The notes: generated from the sequence alone by a model not told the origin. DNA of 64,000 bases from Cellulomonas xylanilytica (GCF_007989805.1 NZ_BJUB01000009.1:124001-188000); one strand, 5' to 3'. Counted from the first letter of the stretch, positions 7,717 through 17,320 are shown. Made by a program: numbers and translations.

Positions 7717-8295
7717 ATGGCAGAGGTGCGGGTGGCGCCGTGCGCCAGGGCCGACGACGCGGTCGCGGTCCTGGACCGCCCCGGGGACGCCGGACGCTGC
7801 TTCTGCCAGTGGGACCGGCTGACCCGGCCCGCGTACCGGGAGTCGCCCGCCGACGTGCTCAAGGACCGGCTCGCCACCCGCATCACCGGCGCCGACGCGA
7901 GCCCCGGTGTGGTCGCGACGGTCGAGGGGGAACCGGTCGGCTGGGCCTCGGTGGCGCCGCGACCGGAGTTCCCCCGCATCCGGAACAGCCCGTCGATGAC
8001 CACACCCGAGCTGAAGGCCGACTGGGACGACCCCGGGATCTGGTCGGTCACCTGCTTCGTCGTGCGGACCGGGTACCGCCGCCGAGGGGTCGCGAGCGCC
8101 CTGCTCCCGGCGGCGGTGGAGCACGCCCGGGCCTCCGGGGCGCACACGCTGGAGGGCTACCCGCTCGAACCGGGCCCCCGCAGGCTCTCGTCGGCCGACC
8201 TCTTCCGCGGCACCGTCAGCCTCTTCCGGGCGGCCGGCTTCGACGTCGTCGCCCGCCCCAGGGACGGTCGGGCCGTCGTCCGTCTCGTTCTCTGA
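7717..8295 (+). CDS. GNAT family acetyltransferase
   Basis: A 192-residue GNAT-fold protein. The segment GIWSVTCFVVRTGYRRRGVA followed by SALLPAAVEHARASGA carries the acetyl-CoA binding loop (R-R-R-G-V-A), and the C-terminal LFRAAGFDVVAR strand completes the fold. The N-terminal GRCFCQWDRL stretch resembles a subgroup of actinobacterial acetyltransferases of unknown substrate. It is divergent from mutY with a 54-base gap. Confidence 0.75.
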   Translation: MAEVRVAPCARADDAVAVLDRPGDAGRCFCQWDRLTRPAYRESPADVLKDRLATRITGADASPGVVATVEGEPVGWASVAPRPEFPRIRNSPSMTTPELKADWDDPGIWSVTCFVVRTGYRRRGVASALLPAAVEHARASGAHTLEGYPLEPGPRRLSSADLFRGTVSLFRAAGFDVVARPRDGRAVVRLVL

Positions 8296-8386
8296 GCACG
8301 CCCGCGCGTCGGCCGGGCGGGTCGGCGAACCTTGCCTCTACGGTGGTCGCGCCGCGGGGTCACGCGGCGCTCGTCCTGGAGGATGC

Positions 8387-8974
8387 ATGAGCGACTCGCG
8401 ACGCCTGCCCGCCCGTGTCTACTGGGTGCGCCGCTTCGTGGTGCTCGGCATCCCGCTGATCGTCATCGCGGTCGTCGTCTGGTTCGTCGTGCAGCGCGGC
8501 TCGGGGGACGACCCCGAACCCGCAGGTCAGGCCGAGACGTCGACGGCGCCGACCGAGGACACCTCGGAGCCGGAGCCCAGCGACATGACCTGCGACCCCG
8601 GCACGGTCGCCGTCGCCATGACACCGGATGCCACCACGTTCGCGCCTGGCGTGAGCGCGACGTTCACCGTCTCGATCACCAACACCGGTACCGACGCGTG
8701 CCTCGTGGACGCCGGAGAGGCGCAGCGCGAGATCGTCATCACGTCCGGCTCCGACCGGGTGTGGTCCAACCGCGACTGCATCGTGCCCGGCACCGAGACG
8801 CGCACCCTCCTGCTCGCCGGCGGTCAGGCGGACACGACGCCGTTCGCGTGGAACCGGGTCCGGTCCGCGGCAGGCTGCCCGCCGGACCTGCCCGCCCCGG
8901 GCGCCGGCACGTACTCCGCGCAGCTCGTCGTCGCGGGCGTCAGTGCACCCGCAGCCGTCTTCGGCCTCGAGTGA
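8387..8974 (+). CDS. Membrane-anchored hypothetical protein
   Basis: 195 residues. A short basic N-terminus is followed by one hydrophobic helix (about residues 17-37, [18 protein letters not shown]), then a Glu/Pro/Thr-rich linker and an extracytoplasmic beta-rich domain with Cys pairs (MTCDPG, DACLVD, RDCIVPG, AAGCPP), reminiscent of the DUF4232-like or immunoglobulin-like domains common in actinobacterial surface proteins. The function is unknown. Its 3' end is overlapped antisense by the frame-extended reading of disA, which supports treating that extension as abnormal. Confidence 0.65.
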   Translation: MSDSRRLPARVYWVRRFVVLGIPLIVIAVVVWFVVQRGSGDDPEPAGQAETSTAPTEDTSEPEPSDMTCDPGTVAVAMTPDATTFAPGVSATFTVSITNTGTDACLVDAGEAQREIVITSGSDRVWSNRDCIVPGTETRTLLLAGGQADTTPFAWNRVRSAAGCPPDLPAPGAGTYSAQLVVAGVSAPAAVFGLE

Positions 8975-10053
8975 CCTAGACGTACCGCATCGAGGATGCT
9001 CGACTCCGCGAGCCGGGACAGGCCCTCGCGCACGGCTCGGGCGCGCTGCTCGCCGACGCCGTCGACGGCCATGAGGTCCTCGATGCCGGCCGCGAGGAGC
9101 TTCTGCAGGCCGCCGAAGTGCGCGACCAGGCGGTCGACGATCGCACCCGGCAGGCGCGGGACCTTGGACAGCAGCCGGTAGCCGCGGGGTCCCGCGGCCG
9201 CGTCGAGCGCGTCGCCGCCCCCGGGCAGGCCGAGCACGCTGGCGATCCGGGCGTTGTCGAGGAGCTCGGTCGAGTCGAGCTCGGCCAGCTCGTCGAGCAC
9301 CGAGTCGACCTCGCGGCGGCTGGTGTCGACGTAGTCGCGGATGATCAGCGCCCGGTCGGAGCCGATGCCGCCCACCAGCTCGTCCAGCTGCAGGGTGAGC
9401 AGGCGGCCGTCGGTGCCCAGCTCGACGACGTAGCCCTCGATCTCCTCGGAGATGCGGCGGACCATCTCGAGGCGCTGCACCACGGCCGACACGTCGCGGA
9501 CCGTGACCAGGTCCTCGATCTCGAGCGCGGACAGCGTGCCGCTGACCTCGTCGAGACGCGACTTGTACCGCTCGAGGGTGGCCAGGGCCTGGTTGGCGCG
9601 GGACAGGATGGTGGTCGAGTCCTCGATGACGTGCCGCTGACCGCCGACGTACAGCGCGATGATCCGCATGGAGGCGGACACCGAGACGACGGGCAGGCCG
9701 GTCTGCTTGGCGACGCGCTCCGCGGTGCGGTGGCGGGTGCCGGACTCGGACGTCTCGATGGTCACGTCGGGCAGGAGCTGCACGGCGGCGCGCAGGATGC
9801 GGGAGATGCCCGCGTCGACCACGACGGCGCCGTCCATCTTGGCCAGCTCACGCAGGCGGGTGGCGGAGAACTCCACGTCGAGGACGAAGCCACCGGAGCA
9901 GATGCTCTCGACGGTCTGGTCGAACCCGAGGACGATCAGCGCGCCCGTCCGGCCCCGCAGGATCCGCTCCAGGCCGTCACGAAGCTCGCCGCCGGGCGCG
10001 ACGGCGGCAAGGGTCGACCTCAGGAGGTCGTCGGGAGCGTGCGAGTGGGGCAC
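8824..10053 (-). CDS. disA: DNA integrity scanning protein / diadenylate cyclase DisA, 3' frameshift
   Basis: DisA makes c-di-AMP from two ATP and scans DNA for lesions. The DAC domain is clear ([14 protein letters not shown], the [10 protein letters not shown] motif, the [16 protein letters not shown] motif), followed by the linker helices and a C-terminal helix-hairpin-helix ([17 protein letters not shown]). The family normally ends soon after SSILER-Y-V. Here SSIL is followed by DAVRLGHS and about 50 extra residues antisense to the next gene. Removing one base (A at 8989 on the plus strand) restores SSILERYV and a stop at 8976-8978. This is either a real frameshift or a sequencing error. 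The GTG at 10053 is chosen as start. Confidence 0.9.
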   Translation of the reverse strand: MPHSHAPDDLLRSTLAAVAPGGELRDGLERILRGRTGALIVLGFDQTVESICSGGFVLDVEFSATRLRELAKMDGAVVVDAGISRILRAAVQLLPDVTIETSESGTRHRTAERVAKQTGLPVVSVSASMRIIALYVGGQRHVIEDSTTILSRANQALATLERYKSRLDEVSGTLSALEIEDLVTVRDVSAVVQRLEMVRRISEEIEGYVVELGTDGRLLTLQLDELVGGIGSDRALIIRDYVDTSRREVDSVLDELAELDSTELLDNARIASVLGLPGGGDALDAAAGPRGYRLLSKVPRLPGAIVDRLVAHFGGLQKLLAAGIEDLMAVDGVGEQRARAVREGLSRLAESSILDAVRLGHSRPKTAAGALTPATTSCAEYVPAPGAGRSGGQPAADRTRFHANGVVSA

Positions 10054-10104
10054 GGATGCATGGTAACGACGAGGACCCACGTCGGCGGCCGCGACCCGCA
10101 TGCC

Positions 10105-10128
10105 GGACCCGTTCAGCACGACGGGTTC
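10105..10128 (-). terminator. Weak hairpin between the LacI gene and disA
   Basis: Arms of eight bases (GGACCCGT at 10105-10112 and ACGGGTTC at 10121-10128, one G-U pair) with an eight-base loop, located just downstream of the LacI-type gene. Possibly a weak terminator; the evidence is thin. Confidence 0.3.
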
Positions 10129-10144
10129 GCTCGTTCGCCGGTGC

Positions 10145-11206
10145 TCACGCGGGCGGCGGGGGTGCGGTGCTGTCCCGGACCACGAGGTCGACGAGGATGC
10201 GGTGCTGCTCGGCCACGGGCGGTGCCCCGCTGCGCGAGCGCGTGATCGCCGAGGTGAGCGCGCGGGCGGCCGCCTTGCCCTTGGCGTCGAAGTCCTGGTG
10301 CACCGTGGTCAGCGCGGGGCGCAGCCGCCGGGACAGGGGGGAGTCGTCGAACCCGACGACGGAGAGGTCCTCCGGCACGCGCAGCCCGGCGTCCTCGGCG
10401 GCGTGGACCAGCGCGGCGGCCATGAGGTCGGAGAAGCACAGCACCGCGGTCGGGCGGTCCGGGTCCGCCACCAGGGCCCGCGCGCCGTGCGAGACGTCCG
10501 GCTCCGCGTTGTCGCGGACCTGCATGACGACGGGCGTCACCCCGGCGTCCGCGAGGGTCTCGACCCAGCCGGCCTGGCGCTCCCGCGCGACGAAGTTCGA
10601 CGTGGCGAGGCCGGCGTCCGGTGCCCAGCCGGGCGTCGCGGTCGGGTTCATGGTGAAGATGCCGATCCGCCGGTGACCGAGGTCGAGCAGGTGCTGGGCG
10701 CCCAGCCGGGACCCGTGGCGCTCGTCGAGGTGCACGCTGGACGCGTCGGCCTGCGGCTCGCCGTCGATGAACACCAGCGGCAGCTTGCGCTTCACCAGCC
10801 AGTCGACCGCCGGGTAGTCACCGGCGCACCCGTACACCAGGGCGCCGTCCATCGGGATGTCGCGGGCAGGGATCGTGCCCTCGGACCCCGTCGACGGCAG
10901 CAGCACGACGGCCATGCCGGTGGGGGCCAGCTCCTCGGCGACCGCGCCGAAGAACGCGGCCGCCATGGGGTCGAGGAACGCCGTGCCGACCGACTCGGTG
11001 AGCAGCACGCCCACCGCTCCCGTGGTCCCGCGGGCGAGCGCCCGCGCCGACGGGTCGGGACCGACGTACCCGAGCTCTGCCGCGGCGGCGAGGATCGTGC
11101 GTCGCATCTGCGCGGAGAGCTGGTCCGGGCGGGAGAACGCGTTGGACACCGTCATGCGGCTGACCCCGACGCGGTCCGCGATCGTCTGCAGCGTCACCCG
11201 GGACAT
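10145..11206 (-). CDS. LacI/GalR family transcriptional regulator
   Basis: A 353-residue regulator. The N-terminal helix-turn-helix is plain ([20 protein letters not shown], residues 4-23), followed by the hinge ([18 protein letters not shown]) and a periplasmic-binding-protein-like sensor domain with [19 protein letters not shown] and [20 protein letters not shown]. Such proteins usually repress sugar genes, but no sugar gene is adjacent, so the target is unknown. The ATG at 11206 is chosen because the helix-turn-helix begins right after it. An inverted repeat at 11214-11240 lies just upstream and may be an autoregulatory site. Confidence 0.85.
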   Translation of the reverse strand: MSRVTLQTIADRVGVSRMTVSNAFSRPDQLSAQMRRTILAAAAELGYVGPDPSARALARGTTGAVGVLLTESVGTAFLDPMAAAFFGAVAEELAPTGMAVVLLPSTGSEGTIPARDIPMDGALVYGCAGDYPAVDWLVKRKLPLVFIDGEPQADASSVHLDERHGSRLGAQHLLDLGHRRIGIFTMNPTATPGWAPDAGLATSNFVARERQAGWVETLADAGVTPVVMQVRDNAEPDVSHGARALVADPDRPTAVLCFSDLMAAALVHAAEDAGLRVPEDLSVVGFDDSPLSRRLRPALTTVHQDFDAKGKAAARALTSAITRSRSGAPPVAEQHRILVDLVVRDSTAPPPPA

Positions 11207-11213
11207 GACGCCA

Positions 11214-11240
11214 CCCTGTTCCGCTCCATGCGGGACAGGG
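11214..11240. promoter_or_regulatory. Inverted repeat upstream of the LacI-type gene
   Basis: Arms CCCTGTTCCGC (11214-11224) and GCGGGACAGGG (11230-11240) differ from perfect symmetry at one position and are 5 bases apart. It lies 8 bases before the regulator's start codon. It is not a classic LacI-type palindrome with central CG, so it may instead be an mRNA hairpin over the leader. Confidence 0.4.
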
Positions 11241-11274
11241 TAGGTCGCCGGGACGAGTCCCGGAGTGCTGGTCG

Positions 11275-11505
11275 TCATCGCGCCGGGTGGCCGACCTCGC
11301 AGCCGTTCGCGGGGGCGACCGCGTCGGCCAGGTGGTGCAGTGCTCCGGCGAGCGTGCGTCGGGCGCGGGGGGCGTGCGTGCGACGCGTGCGCTGCCGCGG
11401 TGCCGCCTCCTCGACCTCGGGCGCCCAGGGGCGGGCGCTCTCGGCCTCGTGCTGCGCGACGGTCGCTCCGAAGAGCAACCCGAACTGCGGGGTGTCCATC
11501 GACAT
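11275..11505 (-). CDS. Small orphan protein, 76 residues
   Basis: Begins MSMDTPQFGLLFGATVAQHE, then an acidic/Pro stretch, an Arg-rich segment (RQRTRRTHAPRARR) and a probable amphipathic helix (TLAGALHHLADAVAP). I do not recognise a family. It is supported as a gene by a good ribosome-binding site (AGGAGA, 8 bases before the ATG) and by a well-spaced promoter at 11546-11574. There is no signal peptide or membrane segment. The basic middle could bind nucleic acid, but that is a guess. It lies between radA and the LacI gene in the same direction. Confidence 0.6.
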   Translation of the reverse strand: MSMDTPQFGLLFGATVAQHEAESARPWAPEVEEAAPRQRTRRTHAPRARRTLAGALHHLADAVAPANGCEVGHPAR

Positions 11506-11533
11506 CAGGGTCTCTCCTATCGGCTGGTCGTTC

Positions 11534-11574
11534 TTCTGTACCGCTAAAGTAACCCTGCGTTCTGTACCGGTCAA
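11534..11574 (-). promoter_or_regulatory. Promoter of the 76-residue protein with flanking direct repeats
   Basis: Read on the minus strand: TTGACC (11569-11574), a 17-base spacer, then TACTTT (11546-11551), a near-consensus housekeeping promoter unusual in such GC-rich DNA. Two identical decamers CGGTACAGAA (11560-11569 and 11534-11543), 26 bases apart, overlap the -35 box and lie just downstream of the -10 box, placed like regulator sites. Confidence 0.6.
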
Positions 11575-11714
11575 GAGATATCCGAGGTCAGTTGTCGTCG
11601 GCTCGACGGCACGTGGCGTCGTCGGCTCCGGGCGGCACGGTCGCGGGGACGGCGACGTGGTCGCGCACGTCGAGCGTCGGCGATGGACAGCCCGCGCGCA
11701 GGCGGGTCGGTCGG

Positions 11715-13166
11715 TCAGCGCTGGGCGGCGGCAGCCAGCTCGGGGACGAGCCCGGCCGCGGTGACGGCCTCTCCGAGGTCCGCGGCGGTCAGCACGGTCA
11801 GCCCCGCGGGCGGGGTCGCGCCGTCCAGGGCGCCCGCGGGCACGATCGCGCGCGTGAACCCGAGCCGAGCCGCCTCCGCGAGCCGGCGACCCACGCCGGA
11901 CACGGTCCTGATCTCCCCGGCGAGCCCGACCTCGCCGATGGCGACCAGCCCGCGCGGCAGCGGCACGTTCTCGCGCGAGCTCACCGCGGCCAGGGCCAGC
12001 GCCAGGTCTGCGCCCGGCTCGACGACGCGGGCGCCGCCGATGGTGGACACGTAGACGTCCTGGTCCGCCAGGCGCGCACCGAGCCGGCGCTGGAGCACCG
12101 CGAGCACCATGGCGAGCCGGCTGCTGTCGACGCCGCTCGTGGTGCGCCTCGGGTTGGGCACAGCGCTGGGCGCGACGAGCGACTGGACCTCGACCACCAG
12201 CGGTCGCCGGCCCTCGAGGGTCACCGTCAGGCAGGTGCCTGGGACGGCGTGCATCGCCTGGGAGATGAAGAGGCCGCTCGGGTCGGGCAGGCCGACGATC
12301 CCGGACTCCGACAGGTCGAAGCAGCCGACCTCGTCGGTGGGGCCGTAGCGGTTCTTGGTGGCGCGCAGCATCCGCAGGCGCGAGTGGCGCTCGCCCTCGA
12401 ACTGGCAGACGACGTCCACGAGGTGCTCGAGCGTGCGGGGCCCGGCCACCGAGCCGTCCTTGGTGACGTGCCCGATCAGGACGACGGGCAGGTCCCGGGA
12501 CTTGGCGGCCTGGATCACCGCGGTGGCCACCTCCCGCACCTGGGAGACGCCCCCGGCGGTGCCCTCCACCTGGGCGGAGGCGATGGTCTGGATCGAGTCG
12601 AGGACGAGCAGGTCCGGGTCGACGTGCTCGATGTGGCCGAGCACCGTGCCCAGGTCGGTCTCGGCGGTGAGCAGCAGCTGTGGGTCGAGGGCGTGGATGC
12701 GCCCGGCTCGCAGGCGGACCTGGGCGGCGGACTCCTCGCCCGTCACGTAGAGGACCTTGCGGCCGGTGCGGGCTGCGCGCGCCGCGACGTCGAGCAGCAG
12801 TGTCGACTTGCCGACTCCGGGCTCGCCGGCGAGCAGCACGACCGCGCCGGGCACGAGCCCGCCGCCGAGGACCCGGTCCAGCTCGTCGACGCCCGTGGGC
12901 CGGGATCGCGCGGTCTCGACGTCGATCTGGTCGATCGGGCGGGCAGGCGAGCGCGCCGGGTTCGTGGCGACCGTGCGCGGGGCTCCACCGCCGGGGCCGG
13001 TGTCCTCCACGACGGAGCCCCACGCCTGGCACTCGCCGCAGCGGCCGACCCACTTGCCTGCCGTCCACCCGCACTCGGTGCAGCGGAAGGCGGGGCGGGC
13101 GCTGCGGTCGGGCCGCTTGGACGAGGTCGAGGTCACGCGCCGCACGCTAGCCGCAGCCTCCGACAC
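11715..13166 (-). CDS. radA: DNA repair protein RadA
   Basis: A RecA-like branch-migration ATPase for recombinational repair. It shows the N-terminal zinc finger (CTECGW and GRCGEC), Walker A GEPGVGKST, the RadA-specific KNRYG motif, and a C-terminal Lon-protease-like domain (LALALAAVSSRENVPLPRGL, GEVGLAGEIRTV). The length of 483 residues is usual for the family. Starts at GTG 13166 or GTG 13136 are both possible; the zinc finger begins about residue 29 from the first. It is divergent from the TetR gene at 13205 with the operator 13186-13219 in between, so that site could also influence radA. Confidence 0.92.
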   Translation of the reverse strand: MSEAAASVRRVTSTSSKRPDRSARPAFRCTECGWTAGKWVGRCGECQAWGSVVEDTGPGGGAPRTVATNPARSPARPIDQIDVETARSRPTGVDELDRVLGGGLVPGAVVLLAGEPGVGKSTLLLDVAARAARTGRKVLYVTGEESAAQVRLRAGRIHALDPQLLLTAETDLGTVLGHIEHVDPDLLVLDSIQTIASAQVEGTAGGVSQVREVATAVIQAAKSRDLPVVLIGHVTKDGSVAGPRTLEHLVDVVCQFEGERHSRLRMLRATKNRYGPTDEVGCFDLSESGIVGLPDPSGLFISQAMHAVPGTCLTVTLEGRRPLVVEVQSLVAPSAVPNPRRTTSGVDSSRLAMVLAVLQRRLGARLADQDVYVSTIGGARVVEPGADLALALAAVSSRENVPLPRGLVAIGEVGLAGEIRTVSGVGRRLAEAARLGFTRAIVPAGALDGATPPAGLTVLTAADLGEAVTAAGLVPELAAAAQR

Positions 13167-13185
13167 GACCCTCTTGCGCCACGGC

Positions 13186-13219
13186 TGAACGCACGTTTAG
13201 TGTTATGAACGTGCGTTCA
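13186..13219. promoter_or_regulatory. TetR operator overlapping the regulator start codon
   Basis: Perfect 12-bp inverted repeat TGAACGCACGTT / AACGTGCGTTCA with a 10-base spacer. The spacer contains the ATG of the TetR gene (13205), so the downstream half-site is coding. A bound dimer would block transcription or translation start of the regulator-ABC operon, that is, autorepression. Confidence 0.75.
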
Positions 13220-13861
13220 GAGGATCTCACCGCGCGGGCCCGCATCCGGGACGCCGCCGTCGCCCGCTTCGGGCGGGACGGGTTCCGGGCGCCGGTGCGC
13301 GCGATCGCCGAGGACGCCGGGGTCAGCGCCGCGCTCGTCATCCACCACTTCGGCTCCAAGGACGCGCTGCGCGCGGAGTGCGACCAGCACGTCCTGACCG
13401 TCATCCGCGAGCAGAAGTCGAACGCCATCGCCCACGCCTCACCCGCGGAGACGATCGGGATGCTGGCCACCGTGCAGGAGTACGCGCCGCTGTTCGCGTA
13501 CCTCGTGCGCAGCCTGCTGGACGGGGGAGCGCTGGCCGGGCACTTCGTCGACGGGCTCGTCGACGACGCGTCTGCCTACCTGCAGGCCGGCGAGGAGGCC
13601 GGCACCGTGCGGCCCTCGGCGGACCCGGCAGGCCGCGCCCGCCAGGTCGTCGCCACCCAGGTGGGGCTCCTCGTCATGGCGCAGCTCGACGCCGCCGCCG
13701 GCCACGGGGTCGCCCCCACCGAGTCGCCCGCCGAGGCGATCGTCCAGCTGTACGAGCGGTCCATGCTCGCCGGCCTGGAGCTCTACACGTACGGCCTGCT
13801 CACCGACAGCAGGTACCTCGACGCCTATCAGCACTTCCGGCAGGACAAGGAGAAGCCATGA
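13205..13861 (+). CDS. TetR/AcrR family regulator of the adjacent ABC exporter
   Basis: 218 residues. The helix-turn-helix region is near residues 15-60 ([20 protein letters not shown] and [12 protein letters not shown]), followed by an all-helical ligand domain. It is the first gene of a three-gene operon: its stop overlaps the ATPase start (ATGA at 13858). A perfect inverted repeat overlaps its own start codon. The inferred role is to sense a compound exported by the ABC pump and relieve repression. The start is fixed by the reading frame and the location of the operator; with so short a leader, translation may be leaderless. Confidence 0.85.
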   Translation: MNVRSEDLTARARIRDAAVARFGRDGFRAPVRAIAEDAGVSAALVIHHFGSKDALRAECDQHVLTVIREQKSNAIAHASPAETIGMLATVQEYAPLFAYLVRSLLDGGALAGHFVDGLVDDASAYLQAGEEAGTVRPSADPAGRARQVVATQVGLLVMAQLDAAAGHGVAPTESPAEAIVQLYERSMLAGLELYTYGLLTDSRYLDAYQHFRQDKEKP

Positions 13862-14784
13862 CCGACGCCATCGCGGTCAGCGGACTCGTCAAGTCGTTCG
13901 GCGCCAAGCGCGCGCTCGACGGGTTCGACCTCACCGTCCGCACCGGGGAGGTGCACGGCTTCCTCGGACCCAACGGCGCGGGCAAGTCGACCACCATCCG
14001 TGTGCTCCTGGGGCTGCTGCGTGCCGACGCCGGCGAGGTGGAGCTGCTGGGCGGCGACCCGTGGCGCGACGCCGTCGCCCTGCACCGCCGGCTCGCGTAC
14101 GTGCCGGGCGAGGTCAACCTGTGGCCCAACCTGTCGGGCGGCGAGGCGATCGACGTGCTCGGGCGGCTCCGCGGCGGGCTCGACCCCGCGCGGCGCGACG
14201 CGCTGATCGAGCGGTTCGAGCTGGACCCCCGCATCAAGGGCCGCGCGTACTCGAAGGGCAACCGGCAGAAGGTCGCGCTCGTCGCGGCGCTCGCGGCGGA
14301 CGTCGACCTGCTGCTCATGGACGAGCCGACCAGCGGGCTGGACCCCCTCATGGAGGCGGTGTTCCAGCAGGTGGTGCAGGAGGCGGCGGCCGACGGGCGG
14401 ACCGTGCTGCTGTCCAGCCACATCCTGGCCGAGGTGGAGGCGCTGTGCCGGCGCGTGACGATCATCCGGCAGGGCCGCGCCGTGCAGAGCGGGTCGCTGG
14501 AGGAGCTGCGCAGCCTGACCAGGACCACGGTCACGGCGGGGCTGCGGGAGGCCGACGACGCCGAGCGCGCGCTGACGGGCCTCGAGGGGGTGCACCACGT
14601 GCAGCGGGACGACGGCCACCTGACCGTCGATGTCGACACCGCCTTCCTCAACGACGTGCTCGCGCGGCTGACCGCGTTCGGCGTCCGGTCGCTCACCGCC
14701 CACCCGCCCACCCTGGAGGACCTGTTCCTCCGGGAGTACAGCGAGGAGCTGGCGACCCTGGGGCTGCACGAGGAGTCACGGTGA
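13858..14784 (+). CDS. ABC exporter ATP-binding protein
   Basis: 308 residues. Walker [10 protein letters not shown] is near residue 37-45, the Q-loop region is followed by a degenerate signature ([16 protein letters not shown], where LSGGQ is replaced by YSKGN), Walker [13 protein letters not shown] and the switch [11 protein letters not shown]. The C-terminal domain (about 90 residues) resembles drug-exporter DrrA-type ATPases. It is translationally coupled to the TetR gene upstream and the permease downstream (GTGA overlap). It is probably an antibiotic or toxic-compound efflux system; the substrate is unknown. Confidence 0.88.
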   Translation: MTDAIAVSGLVKSFGAKRALDGFDLTVRTGEVHGFLGPNGAGKSTTIRVLLGLLRADAGEVELLGGDPWRDAVALHRRLAYVPGEVNLWPNLSGGEAIDVLGRLRGGLDPARRDALIERFELDPRIKGRAYSKGNRQKVALVAALAADVDLLLMDEPTSGLDPLMEAVFQQVVQEAAADGRTVLLSSHILAEVEALCRRVTIIRQGRAVQSGSLEELRSLTRTTVTAGLREADDAERALTGLEGVHHVQRDDGHLTVDVDTAFLNDVLARLTAFGVRSLTAHPPTLEDLFLREYSEELATLGLHEESR

Positions 14785-16397
14785 GCACCGTCGTCGACAC
14801 GGGCTCGTCGGAGCTCGCCGGCACCCGGGGGCTCGTGCGGGTCGCGCTGCGCCTCGACCGGTGGCGGACGTTGGTGTGGGCGGTGGCGGTCGCCGGCCTC
14901 ACGCAGGTGTCGGTCTCCGCGATCGCCGAGCTGTACTCGACGCCCGAGTCCCGCGCCGGCCGCGCCCAGCTGATCTCCTCGCCGGCGGCCACCGCCCTGG
15001 CCGGCCCGGGATACGGCCTCGACGACTACACCGTCGGCGCGATGACGGCGAACGAGCTGGGCCTGTGGATCATGGTCCCGGTCGGGATCATGGCGCTGCT
15101 CACGGTGACCCGGCACCTGCGTGCCGCCGAGGAGGACGGCCGGCTCGAGCTCGTGCGGTCCGCGCCCGTCGGCCGGGACGCGCCCGTGGTCGCCGGGCTG
15201 ACCGCGGCGGTGGTGGCGACGCTCGCGGTCGGCGCGCTGACGTTCCTCGCCCTGCTGACCACCGAGCTCGACCCGGTCGGGTCCGCGGCGCTCGTCGGTG
15301 GGGTCGTGATGGTGGGCCTCGTGTTCGCCGGCGTCTCGGCCGTCACGTCGCAGCTCACCGCCCACGGCAGGACGGCGAGCTCGCTGGCCATGGCCGTGCT
15401 CGGCGTCGCGTTCCTGCTGCGCGCGGTCGGGGACGTCCGTGGGCCCGAGAGCACGAGCGTGCTCACGTGGCTCTCGCCGTTCGGGTGGGCGCAGGCGACG
15501 CGGGCGTACGTCGACGAGCGGTTCTGGCCGCTCGGGATCGGCGTCGTGGTCGCCGCCGTCCTGGTGGCGGTCGCGTTCTGGCTCGTCGGTCGTCGCGACC
15601 AGGGCACCGGTCTGCTGGCCGAGCGGCTGGGCCGGCCGCGCGCGTCGCGACGCCTGACCGGGCTGGTCGCCCTGACGCTGCGCCGGCAGCTGGGCGCCAT
15701 CGGGGCGTGGGGGTTCGGCATCGTCGTCAGCGGCGCCCTCATCGGGCTGCTGGCCGGGGAGCTCGTGGACTACGTCGACGACGAGCCCCAGCTGGCGCAG
15801 ATGTTCCCCACGGGCTCGAACGGGGTGATCGCCTCCGCCTTCGCGCTCTACACCGTTTTCCTCGCGGTGATGGCGGCGGCGTACGCGTCCACGGCGGTCG
15901 CCGCGGCCCGGTCCGAGGAGGTGGCCACGCGCGGGGCGCTGGCGCTGTCCGCGCCGGTCTCCCGCACCCGCTGGCTGGGCTCGCAGGTCGGCGTCGGGGG
16001 CGCGGCCGTCGTCGCGATCATGCTGCTCACCGGCCTCGTGATGGGCCTGACCGCGAACGCGTCGCTGGGTGGCGACGGCCACGTGCCGGAGCTGGTCGGC
16101 GCGTCGATGGTGACGGTCCCCGCCATCGCTTGCGTGCTCGGGGTCGCGGTCGTCGTCATGGGAGCTGCTCCGCGCGCGTTCGGCGTGGTCTGGGCGTACG
16201 TCACGTACGTCGGTGTGGTCGGGCTCTTCGGCGGCCTGCTCCCCGACGGGTCCGACGTGCTGTCGCCCTTCACCTACACGCCGCAGCTGCCCGCCGAGCC
16301 CATGGACTGGCCTCCGGTGCTGGTGCTCTGTGTGGTCGCCGTCGCGCTGGTCGGGGCGGGGCTCGCCGCGTTCCGGCGACGTGACGTCATCGGCTGA
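14781..16397 (+). CDS. ABC exporter permease (polyketide/antibiotic exporter type)
   Basis: 538 residues with about 12 hydrophobic segments arranged as two six-helix halves. Each half carries a [22 protein letters not shown] or [24 protein letters not shown] cytoplasmic loop, a pattern seen in the actinobacterial exporters annotated as polyketide antibiotic exporters. The GTG start overlaps the ATPase stop. It forms a pump with the preceding ATPase under control of the TetR protein. No C-terminal extra domain is seen. Confidence 0.82.
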   Translation: MSTVVDTGSSELAGTRGLVRVALRLDRWRTLVWAVAVAGLTQVSVSAIAELYSTPESRAGRAQLISSPAATALAGPGYGLDDYTVGAMTANELGLWIMVPVGIMALLTVTRHLRAAEEDGRLELVRSAPVGRDAPVVAGLTAAVVATLAVGALTFLALLTTELDPVGSAALVGGVVMVGLVFAGVSAVTSQLTAHGRTASSLAMAVLGVAFLLRAVGDVRGPESTSVLTWLSPFGWAQATRAYVDERFWPLGIGVVVAAVLVAVAFWLVGRRDQGTGLLAERLGRPRASRRLTGLVALTLRRQLGAIGAWGFGIVVSGALIGLLAGELVDYVDDEPQLAQMFPTGSNGVIASAFALYTVFLAVMAAAYASTAVAAARSEEVATRGALALSAPVSRTRWLGSQVGVGGAAVVAIMLLTGLVMGLTANASLGGDGHVPELVGASMVTVPAIACVLGVAVVVMGAAPRAFGVVWAYVTYVGVVGLFGGLLPDGSDVLSPFTYTPQLPAEPMDWPPVLVLCVVAVALVGAGLAAFRRRDVIG

Positions 16398-16464
16398 CAT
16401 TCCGTCGGTAGGCTGCGGGGCGTCCGGCGAGGGTTCGGGCGACGTGATGCAAGGGGGAGCCCCG

Positions 16465-17280
16465 ATGAGCGACACCGGCCGTCCCGGCCCCGAACGACCG
16501 GCCGGCCCGCCGACGCCGCCGATCTCGAACTGGCAGGTGGCCCAGCCGACGCCGCCGACGGCGTCGATCCCGGCCTCCGAGCCGGCCGCACCGTCGAGCC
16601 CGACCCGCGCGTCCGTCCGGGAGAACGCCTCGGCCGAGGCCGCCCCCGCGCCGCCCACCTCCGAGCGGCCGCGGTGGCTGGTCCCCGCGATCATCGGCGT
16701 CGTCGTGCTCGTGATCGCAGCGATCGTCATCGGCATCCTGGTCAGCCGCTCCGGCGACGACACCGCGGACGGGTCTCCGGCCGCTGCGTCGACGATCCTG
16801 CTGCCGTCCCCGACGCCGACCGTCGAGCCGGTCGCCCGGCCCGCGACCACCGCCTTCGCCGTCGCCCTGCCGACGAGCGTGCTGCAGTACGCGCTGGCGA
16901 CGTCGGCCGTCGACACCGAGTGGCAGGCCGCCGGTGCGGTCGAGGCCTACACCGAGACCTACACCGACGGCGGCGCGGGCACCGTGACGGTCCGGTCCGG
17001 CCAGTGGGAGACCCCCGAGGAGACCAACGCGGTCGCCGCGACGCTCATGGCCGCCCTGCCGGTGGCCACCACGCCGGCGCCGTCGGCCTCGTCCGAGGGT
17101 CCGGCCCTGCCGCAGAGCGGCGAGGTCGTGACCGCCGACGGCACGGTCGCCGGCACCTTCTCGATGGCGGACGCCGGTGACGGGACGGGCGTCGCGGTGT
17201 GGACCAACGGGACCACGATCTTCCAGGTGACCGCCCCCGTCGAGGACATCGCCGACGTCTACAGCGCGTTCCCGCTCTGA
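16465..17280 (+). CDS. Membrane-anchored hypothetical protein with proline-rich N-terminus
   Basis: 271 residues: a Pro/Ala-rich cytoplasmic region of about 70 residues, one transmembrane helix (WLVPAIIGVVVLVIAAIVIG, about residues 72-91), then an extracytoplasmic domain with no family I recognise (YTETYTDGGAGTVTVRSGQW and QVTAPVEDIADVYSAFPL). The architecture is common in actinobacterial surface-anchored proteins. A strong ribosome-binding site (AAGGGGGAG) precedes the ATG. It may follow the exporter transcriptionally, but the 67-base gap leaves this open. Confidence 0.6.
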   Translation: MSDTGRPGPERPAGPPTPPISNWQVAQPTPPTASIPASEPAAPSSPTRASVRENASAEAAPAPPTSERPRWLVPAIIGVVVLVIAAIVIGILVSRSGDDTADGSPAAASTILLPSPTPTVEPVARPATTAFAVALPTSVLQYALATSAVDTEWQAAGAVEAYTETYTDGGAGTVTVRSGQWETPEETNAVAATLMAALPVATTPAPSASSEGPALPQSGEVVTADGTVAGTFSMADAGDGTGVAVWTNGTTIFQVTAPVEDIADVYSAFPL

Positions 17281-17286
17281 CGGCCG

Positions 17287-17320
17287 AGGCTGCTGCGACG
17301 AAGGCTCGTCGCAGCAGCCT
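17287..17320. terminator. Bidirectional terminator between convergent genes
   Basis: A perfect 15-bp stem (AGGCTGCTGCGACGA at 17287-17301 pairs with 17306-17320) with a 4-base loop lies between the membrane protein gene and the convergent VOC gene; the gap between the genes is only 40 bases. Confidence 0.8.

Noticed and set aside
13800-16916. A 1038-residue minus-strand frame across the ABC exporter
   Set aside because: It is antisense to two well-supported transporter genes and shows low-complexity composition without domains.
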